This document shows positions 32,456-42,953 of a stretch of DNA of 64,000 nucleotides, piece by piece; position 1 is the first letter of the stretch, and each line of letters starts with the position of its first letter. The notes below the pieces were generated by a model. It was not told the origin of the DNA. It was given only the letters and a program-made list of their open reading frames with translations, and searched no databases. Both the position numbers and the translations under genes were made by a program. Origin of the DNA: Ctena decussata. Lineage: Eukaryota; Mollusca; Bivalvia; Lucinida; Lucinidae. Location: NCBI GenBank assembly GCA_963989385.1, contig OZ022499.1, positions 36,456,866 through 36,520,865 of the forward strand. The letters are read 5' to 3'.

Positions 32456-34692
32456 GCAAGGCATGGCAAACGCAGACACTAGGTTAAACAAGTCTGCGAG
32501 ATCGATGCTAAAAGCAGGCGTTCCTCGCCGAGCCATCTTAACCGTCCATGGCCGGAAAAATCGACTCGCAATAGCAGCAGGAAGGAGATGTCTGGTGCAG
32601 CGAGACCCTTCGACAAGCCAAAATAATCGAAAAGACTGGAAGCCAAACTCTGCTAAAATTCATGTAGCTATGACAAGTCAGTCTTAAACAGAAATGTCAA
32701 AATGTCATGGTACCCATTTTCTTTCATATTCTCAAACCATGAGGCACCGTCCACAGACAACTATGGTTAGACAAACTAAATCGAATCGATTGGAGTTAGG
32801 TCTCTTATGTTAAAACGCTAGAGCTATGTGGCGTCATAACTTATCACAATACATAGCCAGCAGTCCCACAGCGTTGACCAACTTGACGTGCATGACGTCA
32901 AGACATTGAACCAATGTTGATTCGAAGTTGTTTCAACACCGTGTTCCCATATTTTCACGTGGATGAGAGCGCCAGACCTGAGAAATCATCTCCCACATCG
33001 TGTTAAGGACCTTCTTGAATGCAAGTTCGAAACTAAATAATAAAAAAAAGGACAGCAACATTACACGCGGCTCCAAATTGAAACTGATTAGGTTAGCATC
33101 TGGAAAAGGGGCTAATTGGGTCGAATATAGAATTATCTTTCGTTTTTTTCCACTTTTTACATCATTGATGATCTCCGAAACTTGACATGCATTGATGATG
33201 AATGTGCTCGACCATCAATGTCTTTGGTTGGGCCCACTGGATTACCAGTTTATTCTGCCTTCAGACTGGCAATGGGTCTTCAGCTTTTCATCATATTTGT
33301 ATTATTTTATATGTTCACTTCTTAGGTAACTGCAATAATGTTTTTGTATCAATGTTCAAACCAGAGTCAATACGAAGTGCCCCAAATGTTGATATATTTA
33401 TTGTATTTTTAAAATGTGTATGTGTGTATGAGTGAAAATATGTATATATTTAAGAGTCTGTAAAAGTGACAACTGAATTTGACCTATAATACCAATGAAC
33501 CAAATAAAATTTTAGTCTGCATTCTACTTTTTTCAGTACACTGTGTATAGGAGTACACCGTTTGCAGCAACCTGAAAATTTTATATTCTTCTTCTACTTC
33601 TTCGTTTTCTTTTTCTTCTTCTTCTTCTTAGTTTTATCATCTTTTTATTATTATCATTGTTTTTGTCTCTCGCTACAGAATCAAAATTTCAAAAATGGCT
33701 CATAACTCCATATTCCAATTTTTGAAACCAAAAACCTTTCCATAACATCTGGACAGGACATGTTTCGCAGGCTGTGCATAATAGCTTTCACCTATATTTG
33801 ATTATTCCAGTTTATTGCCTGCCTAATACAGGGCAAATTGATCTATAATAAATACTATGAGATTTATGTTAATTAGGTGGTCTATCATACATGTTTTACT
33901 GGATTGTAAAAATGTTAAGTAAATTAAAATTACTAGTTGATCGACAAAACCAGAATGAAATTCCATACAGTAAGGATGATTGAAGTTTGAGAATGCATTG
34001 CTCGATACAACAATGAGTAGCAGGGACGGATCAGGGATGATTTTCTTTTTTTTCTGCAGACATGCAAGTGTTGTGGATATTCAATAGAATGACCTCACCA
34101 AGGATAAACCCAGGAATATCTACAATTTCAAATATAAGATCGATGATCGATTATCCCTGACATATACCCTTATCCGTTTCACTGGTTCAGTTCATAGGTA
34201 TAATTTTGAAAGAGATTTTTAACTGTACAGTAGAGTTATAACTTAATACCAAGGTTAATACTTAGAGAGAACAAATGACCATTACTTGTTTTTATTGTCT
34301 GGACTGTATTGTGTATGTTTTCTTTTAGATGAATATTGTATATATTTAACAATTGGTTTGTTGACTGAGACCTCTCCAAATACACTGTAGTTATATTCAA
34401 TGCAATTATAAATGTTGAACCTGATCACTTACCTTTTATGGTCTCCCAATTTACAACGGCGAAGCATTCTTGATCAGCATGACAAGGGTAAAACTGTTGT
34501 TTAACAAAGACAAAATGTTGTAAATAGTTGCTAAGTTCTAAAATTATATAATATATATGTTTTAACAGCCATCGAGGGCCTCAGGGTAGGTTGGTTTTGC
34601 TAACTTTGTTTTACCCTCTATAAATAAAGACATTATTTACTATTTACTTACTTTGTATTGTATTTTGTGACAGTCACTACCATTACAAGGAA
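32456..34692. other. Non-coding region with simple repeats
   Basis: A (TTC)n-rich tract lies at 33588-33632. Near 32880-32940 ATTGAACCAATGTTGATTCG with TTGTTTCAACACCGTG matches a dispersed phrase also at 22880 and 52310. At 34618-34660 CTATAAATAAAGACATTATT with ATTTACTTACT resembles a retrotransposon 3' end. No gene is supported. Confidence 0.4.
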
Positions 34693-35104
34693 GCACGTTC
34701 GGCATAATTACTTGGGTAAACCCGAGCGCCAATACCCTGGTACCCCTAGAGCTATCCGAAGACCTGTATACATACACCGGAGGAATACCCGGATATTCCT
34801 CGGGCTACTCTAGGATATGTATGTAGGGTAGAGTCGGGTAACTTCGGACAGCAGGTAAATTCGGACAGTGACATTGTTTTCTTTATATGTCAGTTGTTTG
34901 GAATTAAAACAAAAATAACTGAGCAAACAGTGAAAATACTGATGAGCCGTCTCATCTTGATTTTTACTGTTTGCAATGGTATGTCCGAATTTACCCGCTG
35001 TCCGAAGTTACCCGACTTTACCCTATATGTATACATATTCTCGGGTAGCCCGAGGAATATCTGGGGGCTGTTAGGGTTCACCCAAGTAATTATTCCGAAC
35101 GTGC
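34693..35104. mobile_element. Foldback element interrupted by a second MITE
   Basis: Outer arms: GCACGTTCGGCATAATTACT then TGGGT at 34693-34717, and the complementary ACCCAAGTAATTATTCCGAA then CGTGC at 35080-35104. Inner arms match too (ATATTCCTCGGGCTAC near 34793; GTAGCCCGAGGAATAT near 35045). Between them sits the complete TA-flanked MITE at 34826-35023. Removing it leaves a coherent foldback of about 210 bases. No coding capacity. Confidence 0.85.
34826..35023. mobile_element. TA-flanked MITE with internal hairpin, copy 2
   Basis: 198 bases; the left end GGGTAGAGTCGGGTAACTTC and right end GAAGTTACCCGACTTTACCC are complementary, with TA at 34824-34825 and 35024-35025. It carries the same interior as copy 1 at 15209-15421, including the GCAAACAGTGAAAAT / TTTTTACTGTTTGC hairpin. 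It is inserted in the foldback at 34693-35104. Confidence 0.9.
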
Positions 35105-35600
35105 TCTTTTTTACAGATTCCTTGTTTATATTAAGTAGTTATGCCGAATGTGCCCAAAAAATCCCGCTAGCAGTTGTAATCTACATTGCGTGCATAAACG
35201 GCTTTTCTTCAAAGCAGTGAATGGTATTAGTTCTGTATTGGTAGAAGCAAACGAACGGACAATCACTCCAAAGAAAAATACACTCAATGTACTATGTAAA
35301 GGTAAATGCATCTGCCTGGATTCCTAGACTTCCACCATAGAGCTCATGGTGTTTCCAAGTTCCTTCGGAGCTTCGTATCGCTGGCGAATCGCACCTGCGC
35401 GCGAATGAGTGACATTAAGTCCTTATTTTCCCAGTGTCTGCTGTAAATCTAAGTCTGAAGTATGTTTAGAAAACGAATTGCAAGTTCTGTGTGAAACTGC
35501 ACCTTACATTGTCTACATGGTCATTTTTATCCACACCTGACGCTACTAAGTGTATAAATGAAGACTTATAAGACTGACAGATTCATGATTTTTACCAAGA
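35105..35600. other. Non-coding, nothing recognised
   Basis: The phrase TAGTTATGCCGAATGTGC (about 35136) is a loose echo of the outer arm of the preceding foldback. Short overlapping frames on both strands have no domain. Confidence 0.35.
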
Positions 35601-36390
35601 AAAACTATAACATGATTTATGACATTATATTTACATTTTCAGTGATCTTATTGGAAAGCTCTTTGGTAAACCATTAGACGGTAATGTAGATTATACTTCA
35701 ATAACTACATCGGTTCACGCGATGTCACATGACGTTAAGTGACGTTAAAATAAACCATTGTTCCCTACATCTGATTGGACGTAGGCGGCGTTATGACGTC
35801 ATTGACGCTGTTCAGCTATTAGTAGAAAAGTAAAAAGTATGCAAAGACCAGGAACTGAAACAATCCAAATCCAAATCCAGCCCTCAAACCATAGTTGGAA
35901 ACAACTAAGATTACAAATAATCAAGATACAGAGAAGATATGGCCAAGCGAGTGAGCAGCTTGTTCCCAAAAGGTGGCCACTCAGCAACCCAAACCGAACC
36001 AAAAATAATAAGAACATACATAAGGTAAAACATCACAGAAACTCTGACACCAAAAACAGGCAACAAAGAACCACAACAGAACTACCGCCTTGGAACGGTC
36101 AGTAATGAATTACTGGGGGGCTTAAATCGATTTTACAGGCCCAACCTGCGTATAAATGATTTTCTGCTTCGACTGTAGCCCCTAACGCAAATTTGTGGTC
36201 AAATAATAGATAGAAAAGAATGTAAATATAAGCAATGAACTTACTTTTTCTGGTGTTTACCGAAGTATAAACTACATTGGGTCGCTAGCAAGTTTACATG
36301 AACCCCTTTGGGGTTCACTAATTTTGCATGCGGCCCAATGTAGTTAATACTTCTATAAACATCAGAAAAATAAAATCCATTTCTTAAATA
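35600..36390. mobile_element. Dispersed 0.45 kb repeat (GACGTC type), copy 1, split by an insertion
   Basis: The left part (about 35630-35830; shared phrases ACTACATCGGTTCA and TGATTGGACGTAGGCG) and right part (about 36150-36390; TTTTCTGCTTCGACTG, AAGTATAAACTACATTGGGT) are contiguous in the sister copy at 47280-47730. Here roughly 320 bases of another dispersed repeat separate them. The right part is a foldback of its own: AAACTACATTGGGTCGCTAG faces GCGGCCCAATGTAGTT. No coding capacity. Confidence 0.78.
35835..36151 (+). mobile_element. Insert of the CGCCTTGGAACGG-type repeat
   Basis: Inserted into the GACGTC-type repeat. It contains CCACAACAGAACTACCGCCT, TGGAACGGTCAGTAATGAAT and TACTGGGGGGCTTAAATCG, shared with copies at 39880-40290, 42060-43080 and 43150-43700. 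The 88-codon frame inside (35839-36105), rich in Gln/Asn/Lys, comes from the repeat and has no recognised domain. Confidence 0.65.
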
Positions 36391-36923
36391 ATGGGCGGTG
36401 TATCTGAATTGCATAGAAAACAATAAGTATGGCATGAAGGAATGAGCAAACTCGAACAGCGTTGTCAGATTACGTTAACTCCAACAAAGCAGTCTGAAAT
36501 GATACTCAGAATTTATTAGATGATTACTATATACATTCTGGAATTTCGCTTGAGGTAGCTAATCCCTCTACGAAATCTATGGGCTTTCATAAAATAGCAT
36601 GATGGGATGTTTAAGATTAGAACGAATCGAAATATATGTCGCAGTCATTGTTGTCTGGTTCAGCATTTCTTAAACGGCTTACTTTTAGATTTATATAATG
36701 AAAGACACTTTTTGTCAGCTTCGGTTTCACTTTATTTATATATTCGACTTCCATGTAACTTGTTTCGAAAAAATCCCACTACATTTTAGCTCCAATCTTA
36801 AAATCACTGAAGAACAAACACATGCAGAGAAAATACTTTATAACAAGAAAACTTATACAAGGAAAATAAAACGTAATTCACTCTACTCCGCTTGATGGTA
36901 ATCGGAACCCAGGAACTGCGTAT

Positions 36924-37076
36924 ATAGAGAATACCATGTTAGTGTCTTTTGATATCAAGTTTATCAGGCTCGACCAGAAACACGTCGGACTGGCTCGGCA
37001 AGCCTCGCCATTCCTACGCTGTTTCTGGTCTCGCCTGATAAACTTGATATCAAAAGTCACTTACATGGTTTTCTAT
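36924..37076. mobile_element. Hairpin MITE with about 57 bp arms
   Basis: The left arm includes TTTTGATATCAAGTTTATCA then GGCTCGACCAGAAACA; the right arm is its complement, TGTTTCTGGTCTCGCCTGAT then AAACTTGATATCAAAAG. Arms occupy 36924-36982 and 37020-37076, with a loop of about 37 bases that reads CGGACTGGCTCGGCAAGCC. Both frames across it simply translate the palindrome. Confidence 0.88.
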
Positions 37077-38110
37077 TTATCATGCATCATTAGAACATTT
37101 TCAGGTGTAAAGAGCGTCAAACAAAAGAAAAGTAAACACAGATTTGTTTGAACTTTTTGACGTCGCGAATGTATTGTGACGTAAGTCGGTGACGTCATTC
37201 AACCAATCGAACGTTGTTATCACGGCCATCAGTGATTGCGTCTAAAGGCATGACCTGATAACATTCGCGCAAGCGCAGTTCTACAGTGACATGATATCAC
37301 ATCATGTTATCATACCCCTTTTATCAGTGGAATTTTGCAGTAGGTGCATGATAAAGTATACATTGTCGGTCACAATGATTATCTAGCATGAAAAAGAAGA
37401 ATCGTTACGTCAAAGAAAAAAACAACAGATACAGGGACAGAAGAAGACAGTTTCCGTTCAAATATGGTTCAAATCATCCTTTACTATCGTCAGTCGTTTA
37501 ACTGAAGTAGACAGGGTTAAGATATCAGCCCAGATCTGTATCACATCCCGCTGATGCAATGTGTGATTTTCCATCGGATTCCCAATTGTTTCTTGCAACT
37601 TTGAGATTGTGGTGTAGATACTATCATGAATTATAAGGTATGAAATGTAACAAGTCGAATGAAAATCGATTAATATAAATGTCATTGATAACGATTAATG
37701 GGTGATTAAATCTTTAGCACACCAGTTATTATATGTTTTTGATTTAAACGTGTGAGTTTTAAAAATCAGCTGTCTCTGTTTCCCATCAGCTTAGTGGGTT
37801 TCCTGTGCAGATGTTCCGGTATCTATGATTTGACACATAGGGAAAACAATGTTATTAATCTTTTCCATAAAAATCAAGTAGATAAAGCACTTTCTTCTTA
37901 GGTACTCTTTTTATAAAGTAAAAAGATGGACTGATACAATCAGATCCTATATTCCGCCCTCAAAACGAAAAAGGAAATAAGAAAAAACATAAATTGACAA
38001 GAGTTAACGAAAGACATGCGCGGGAAACCAAATGAGCAGGGTTTTCCGAACAGGTGATCATTCAGCTACCAATTGAAAACAACAGTAACATCTTTTGTTT
38101 ACCTATTTTT
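37077..38110. other. Non-coding; start of a CGCCTTGGAACGG-type repeat near 37920
   Basis: 37140-37330 carries several GACGTC/GACGTA-type motifs. The segment from about 37930 to 38095 (CCGCCCTCAAAACGAAAAAG, GAGCAGGGTTTTCCGAACAG, CAGCTACCAATTGAAAAC) matches the 5' half of the repeat family at 42060-42330 and 42663-42730, and stops where element C begins. Confidence 0.45.
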
Positions 38111-39853
38111 ATCCCCCGCCGAAGGCGGAGGGATATAGGTTTCTCCATGTCCGTCCGTCCGTCTGTCTGTCCGTCCGTCCGTCCTTCTGTCTGTCCGTCC
38201 GTCCTTCCGTCCGTCCGTCCGGAGCCATTACTAAGTAACCACTTGACGGAATTTCATGAAACTTCATATATATATATATTACGGTAACGCGCTGCGGCAC
38301 ATGAAGTTTCATTAGACTGGCTTCAGTAATGCATGAGTTATTGCCCCTTTATTGGCTTAAAATCAATGAAATTATTCATAACTAAGTAACTACTGAGCAG
38401 AATTTCTTGAAACTTAAAATAAGTATATATCACTATAACGCGCTGCTGCACATGACGTTTCATCAGACTGACTTCAGTAATGCATGAGTTATTGCCCTTT
38501 AATTAACATGAAATCAATGAAATGAGCCTTAACTAAGTAACCACTTGGCAGAATTTCATGAAACTTAAAATAAATATATATCACTATGATGTGCTGATGC
38601 ACATGAAGTTTCCTCAGACTGGATTCAGTACTGCATGAGTTATTGCCCTTTAATTGACCTGCCCGTCCTTCTGTCTGTCCATCTGGAGCCATAACTAAGT
38701 AACCACTGGACGGAATTTCATGAAACTTTAAATAAATATATATCACTATAACACGCTGCGGCACATGAAGTTTCATCAGACTGGCTGCCGTAATGCATGA
38801 GTTATTGCCCCATTCAATGGCTTAAAATCAATGAAATGAGCCTTAACTAAGTAACTACTGAGCGGAATTTCTTGAAACTTAAAATAAGTATATATCACTA
38901 AAACATGCTGTGGCACATAAAGTTTCATCAGACTAGTTTCAGTAATGCATGAGTTATTGCCCTTTAATTAACTTGAAATCAATGAAATGAGCTGTAACTA
39001 AGTAACCACTTGGCAGAATTTCATGAAACTTAAAATAAATATATATCACTATAATGTGCTGATGCACATGACGTTTCCTCAGACTGGATTCTGTAATGCA
39101 TGAGTTATTGCCCTTTAATTGACTTAAAATCAGTGAAATGAGGCATAAACAAGTAACCAATACTTCATGACATTTAAACTGAATAATTATGTATCACCAT
39201 AAAGTGGATATGCACATAAAGTTTCACCAGAATGGCATCATAAGTGCATGAATTATTTCCCTTGGATCAATGTGAGATTGCCATTTCCAGCCATAACTAA
39301 CTTATCAATGAACAGAATTCTATGAAAATTATACAAAATATGTATCACCATAACACATTGGTGCATCTTACAGTTTGTCAGAATTGCTTCAGTAAGCAAT
39401 GAGTTGTTGATCTTGAATTGGCTTAAAATCAACAAATTGAGTCATAACTAAGTAACCAATAAATGGAATTTCATGACGCTTATAATAAATATATATTGTC
39501 ATGACAAGGCAGTGCACATTAAGTTTTGTCATAATCTCTTCAGTAATGCATGATTTAATGCCCTTGAATTGATTTAAAATCCACAAATTAGCCATTAGTA
39601 GGGTGCTGACAAACAAAATTTCTTGTAACCGAATTTAAAATGTATCATAGTGCAGTGATGCTGAGGCAAGTGTTTAAGAAGAACAGCTCCAGCTTATAAA
39701 TGCCTTACTTATCCCAGAGATATTGCCCTTGATTTTATGTACAATCCACAAGTTCAGCCTCCTAAGTAACCAGTGAAAAAAAAATTATGAAACTTAAAAT
39801 TTTATGAAACTTAAAACAACCATAAACAAATCAAGGCCACTTCGGCGGGGGAT
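38111..39853 (+). mobile_element. Non-autonomous TIR element with satellite core, element C
   Basis: Left end ATCCCCCGCCGAAGGCGG, right end CTTCGGCGGGGGAT: terminal inverted repeats nearly identical to those of element B apart from GCC for ACC. A (TCCG)n / (TCTG)n microsatellite follows (38150-38222), then about ten tandem units of about 150 bases. The unit sequence (CTAAGTAACCACT...TTTCATGAAACTT...CATGAGTTATTGCCC) differs from that of A and B. So the brackets and microsatellite are conserved while the satellite has been replaced. No transposase is encoded. Confidence 0.82.
38225..39790 (+). repeat. Tandem array, unit about 150 bp, about 10 copies
   Basis: AACTAAGTAACCA(C/A)T recurs near 38231, 38378, 38528, 38690, 38844, 38995, 39146, 39293, 39443 and 39763. 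Units also share ATATATATCACTATAACACG and GCATGAGTTATTGCCC. The first six are similar to each other and later ones are progressively diverged, so turnover is active at the microsatellite end. Confidence 0.88.
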
Positions 39854-39879
39854 ATAAATTCACCGAATTTGCTTGTCTA

Positions 39880-40290
39880 TTCTAAATTACAAAACAAAAC
39901 AGAAAGCGAAGTGAGCAGTTATACGGGCGACCATATTGCTAGACGACCACATAGAAGCGGACCTAAGAACACGGAACATTGAGGAACCACGGCAGCAGTA
40001 CCGCCTTGAAACGGTCAATAATAGATAACTGGGGACTAAAGCTGGTTTTCCTGTATCAAAGCCCATGCCCTTTGCTTCTGAAGTGGTTCGGAACATTTAG
40101 TTAGCTGTATGGCCCGCATGAAGCTTTCGATGAATGAATAATCACAGGAAACAATAACAACAAAGAAAATGACGGATAACAGAACGTATTGCGACACCTG
40201 GAGATCCACAGGAGTGTAAAACACCACCACTGAAATACTGGAGCAAAGAAAAAGCATCAGATGAACCCCTTTTTAGTAGCGCCTACTAAA
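39880..40290 (+). mobile_element. CGCCTTGGAACGG-type dispersed repeat, copy 2
   Basis: Carries TTCTAAATTACAAAACAAAA, GAGCAGTTATACGGGCGACC, GAGGAACCACGGCAGCAGTA, CCGCCTTGAAACGGTCAATA and GGTTCGGAACATTTAGTTAG, then GTATTGCGACACCTGGAGAT. This order is repeated at 43190-43560. It starts immediately after element C, whose left neighbour (37930-38095) is the 5' part of the same family: element C is probably inserted inside one copy. Confidence 0.65.
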
Positions 40291-40532
40291 ATAGAAGCTG
40301 TTACTCCCATCCAATTATTCGTAAGTGCACCTCTTCGTCTACCTGCTAGTCTTTCAGTCTGGGTGCCCGCCTTCATTTGTTTGTGGCAGAAATCTTACTA
40401 TTCCTTCTAAACGTTTTGTATGGTAGTGTTATTATCATGACATTATGTCAGCAACCCCTTCCATTCTTGCTATTTCATTTCTTCTTTTAAAAGCTTGCAG
40501 GTGATTTGTCTTCATGTGACATCCTACATGAC

Positions 40533-40758
40533 TGAGCCGCGACACGAGAAAACCAACAAAGTGGTTGTGCACCCAGCGCAGACTCAGATCAGCCTGGGCA
40601 TCCGCCCAGTCTGATCAGAGTCTTCGCTGTCTGCATGAAGGTAGCTCAGACCCTTAGCTATCCTTTAAACACTTAGCTGACTGGGTGGATGCCCATGCTG
40701 AACTGAGTCTGCGTTGGGCGCACAACCACTTTGTTGGTTTTATCGTGTCGCGCCTCAA
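40533..40758. mobile_element. CGACACGA-type foldback MITE, copy 2
   Basis: Starts TGAGCCGCGACACGAGAAAA CC and ends with the complement GGTTTTATCGTGTCGCGCCT CA. Arms of about 100 bases share CCCAGCGCAGACTCAGATCA and GCATCCGCCCAGTCTGATCA. The centre is TTAGCTATCCTTTAAACACTTAGC. Nearly intact. Confidence 0.9.
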
Positions 40759-40946
40759 TTGTGATTATGCATTTTGACAGTACCATCTATGCTGGAAGTA
40801 CTTACCTCATTCTGCCCACATATGAGTCTTTCGCACAGTGGCAGTTTGATTGTTACCTATTTAACAACAAGCATGAAACAAGCTTAGGAATGGTAGCTCT
40901 GATTTATTTTGTCTTTGGCAGAAAACACAACTGTGACACCTCTAAT

Positions 40947-41010
40947 GATGATGTAACCAGGCAACTAGTGATAGTCGTGTTGATGTAACCAGGCAACTAG
41001 TGATAGTCGG
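40947..41010. repeat. 32 bp direct duplication
   Basis: TGATGTAACCAGGCAACTAG then TGATAGTCG occurs at 40949-40977 and again at 40981-41009 without a mismatch, so the duplication is recent. The plus frame at 40731-40988 ends inside it. Confidence 0.9.
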
Positions 41011-41980
41011 TACTTTCGGTGCGGTTGCATTTGTTTTATGTTCGGTGCTGTTTAATTTATTGTGTTCTCATTTTAACCCTTCTATAATAAAGATAGAAAA
41101 TATGTAAAAATAATTGTTAAATGTTTTTCGTATAATTTGCTTATACTCTTGGTCTAAATTATTTAGTTCAACAGAGATAGCTAAGTTGCCACCTATTTGG
41201 GAAAGAGCTACTGACTCGGCTTATCACTTGTAATTTATTGTTTGTTGGGATGTCTTTGTCAATCTTTCCCTTTGACGTTGGGGATAGGGTTTGGGATCTG
41301 ATTCAGTCAGTTCCTGAAGTGTAGTTACTCTTTAAAATTGGAAAGTATAGTATAAGTATAGCATTGCTTCATTATATAGTTTACGCCCTTCTGACTGATG
41401 TTCGATTCCTTGTTAACACACGCAATGCTTTTGATACTATTTTGAATTTTAATACTATTTGCAACAAAACCATGAAAACATTGCATTTTTTATTCATTAT
41501 AAACATGTTTAGAGGTTCGTATGGTATTTTCTCAATTTTGAAAATATTTCTGTAGCAATAAGACAAGCCTTGTCCAAATAAAGCAATATTTCCCGCTCAT
41601 GTATACCGGTAATTCAAGGCAACGGCTGATACTGTCTGTAGCTTAACCGCATGTAACCACCTTTATAAACTCTAGAAGTTAACATAAATATGTCAAAAAC
41701 TCACCTGCATATAAATATCAGACACTTCTTCACACTGTGTAAAATTAACTTATCACATTTTATTCAGAGGGAGGAATAACTTCTTTAGAAATCTTCTAAA
41801 CGAGGTCTTGTTAATGGTCTAACTGATTGATTTGTTTTATTTCGAAGCGCTTTAGTATCACCACCGTATTTCCGATCCCACAGCATGACTTTGACAATGT
41901 CAGAAATGTTATGGTTTATGTTCTTGCTTTCCGATCAAGGTAATTTTACCTGTTTATATCATTCCTGCAACATTGTTTAT
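41011..41980. other. Non-coding, nothing recognised
   Basis: AT-rich; overlapping short frames at 41364-41566 on both strands have no domain. Confidence 0.35.
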
Positions 41981-41982
41981 GA

Positions 41983-42052
41983 CCAGGCCCAGGCACATCT
42001 GAGTTTTCACTGGGCACACATGCTACTTTGTTGGTTTTGTCATGTCGCTGCT
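41983..42052 (-). mobile_element. Half copy of the CGACACGA MITE (3' arm)
   Basis: CATCTGAGTTTTCACTGGGC then ACACATGCTACTTTGTTGGT and TTTGTCATGTCGC match the 3' arm of the full copies. The 5' arm is absent. It directly precedes the repeat that starts near 42055. Confidence 0.65.
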
Positions 42053-42328
42053 AATTATTGATAATACCCAGGAAAGGCCACAATAACAAAGCAGAGCCAG
42101 TCAAAGAAGGGAGAAACGTAAACTGACAGACAACTAGATTTTCGATAAGACACACCCGTTCCAAATCTGACGAAGGTAACAGCAATACAACAAACATTAA
42201 GAGTCATACAAAAACATAAAGTGAAACGATAGGCGATGATCAGGAACCAAATAAAATCAGAACCCATGTCGCACGGTAACCGAACGAAAAGCTCATTTCC
42301 AGACAGCTGGTCATTCATCTTCCACAAC

Positions 42329-42662
42329 CACAGGGTATAATCGATTCCGCCAATTTTCGCTTCCTGCAGAGACTGTACATTATATTTGGCTTCCGCCGAG
42401 ACTGTCCGCGAACTCTTGCTTCCTGCAGAGACAATTGTCCTCGAAAAATGGCTTCCTGCCGAGACTGTCCGCGTGACTCTGCTTCCTGCCGAGAGCCTCG
42501 GCAGGAAGCAGATTCACGCGGACAGTCTCTGCAGGAAGCCATTTATCATGTACAGAAGTCTCGACAGGAAGCAAGATATCGCAGACAGTCTCGGCGGAAG
42601 CCAAATATGATGTACAGGTCTCTGCAGGAAGCGAAAATTGGCGGAATCGATTATACCCTGTG
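42329..42662. mobile_element. 334 bp palindromic element made of mirrored 30 bp units
   Basis: The two halves are near-perfect reverse complements: CACAGGGTATAATCGATTCC at the left, GGAATCGATTATACCCTGTG at the right, centre GCCGAGAGCCTCGGC near 42495. Each half holds five tandem units of 29-33 bases marked TTCCTGC(A/C)GAGACTGT, starting near 42361, 42391, 42420, 42453 and 42483, and mirrored on the right. CAAC flanks both sides (42325-42328, 42663-42666). Apparent frames of 73-121 codons with repeated ASCRDCPRE-type or LPAETV-type text are translations of the units, not genes. Confidence 0.92.
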
Positions 42663-42732
42663 CAACTGAAAACGCCACTCACACAAGAGGCAAACGAAAA
42701 TACCGACATGGACAAGAACAAGTAGCAATAAG

Positions 42733-42953
42733 GGGCCGTATTCAAGAAACAACTTAAGTCGTTGCTATGCTGTTGCTAAGGGAAAATTTCTATGTTGGAG
42801 ATTCCCTACAACTATGAAATTTGCTCTGGAGGAACAGTCTTACAAAGACTGTTCCTCTAGACCAAATCTCATAGTTGTAGGGAATCTCCTTTATAGATAT
42901 TTAGCCTTAGCAACCGCATAGCAACGACTTAAGTGGCTTTATGAATACGGCCC
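42733..42953. mobile_element. GGGCCGTATT-type foldback MITE, copy 1
   Basis: Starts GGGCCGTATTCAAGAAACAA and ends TTATGAATACGGCCC. Arms include AACTTAAGTCGTTGCTATGC and GGAGATTCCCTACAACTATG then AAATTTGCTCTGGAGGAACA, with a short centre GTCTTACAAAGAC. AAG is present on both flanks and could be a short target duplication. The copy at 52727-52942 has the same arms. It is inserted into the repeat at 42060-43080. Confidence 0.9.

Noticed and set aside
34940..34965. Hammerhead ribozyme (CTGATGAG motif)
   Set aside because: CTGATGAGCCGTCTCATC resembles the start of a hammerhead core, but no GAAA/GTC partners are in position. The segment is the tip of the MITE hairpin.
35839..36105. 88-codon Gln/Asn/Lys-rich plus frame as a prion-like protein
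   Set aside because: It lies entirely within a dispersed repeat whose other copies do not keep the frame open.
38109..38312. Arg/Asp/Gly-rich and Pro/Ser/Val-rich frames over the TCCG run
   Set aside because: Pure microsatellite translation (TDGRTDG / VRPSVCP type) on both strands.
42315..42745. Repetitive protein-like frames (ASCRDCPRE, LPAETV types) on both strands
   Set aside because: They are translations of the 30 bp units of the palindrome at 42329-42662; the same pattern appears on both strands because the DNA is self-complementary.
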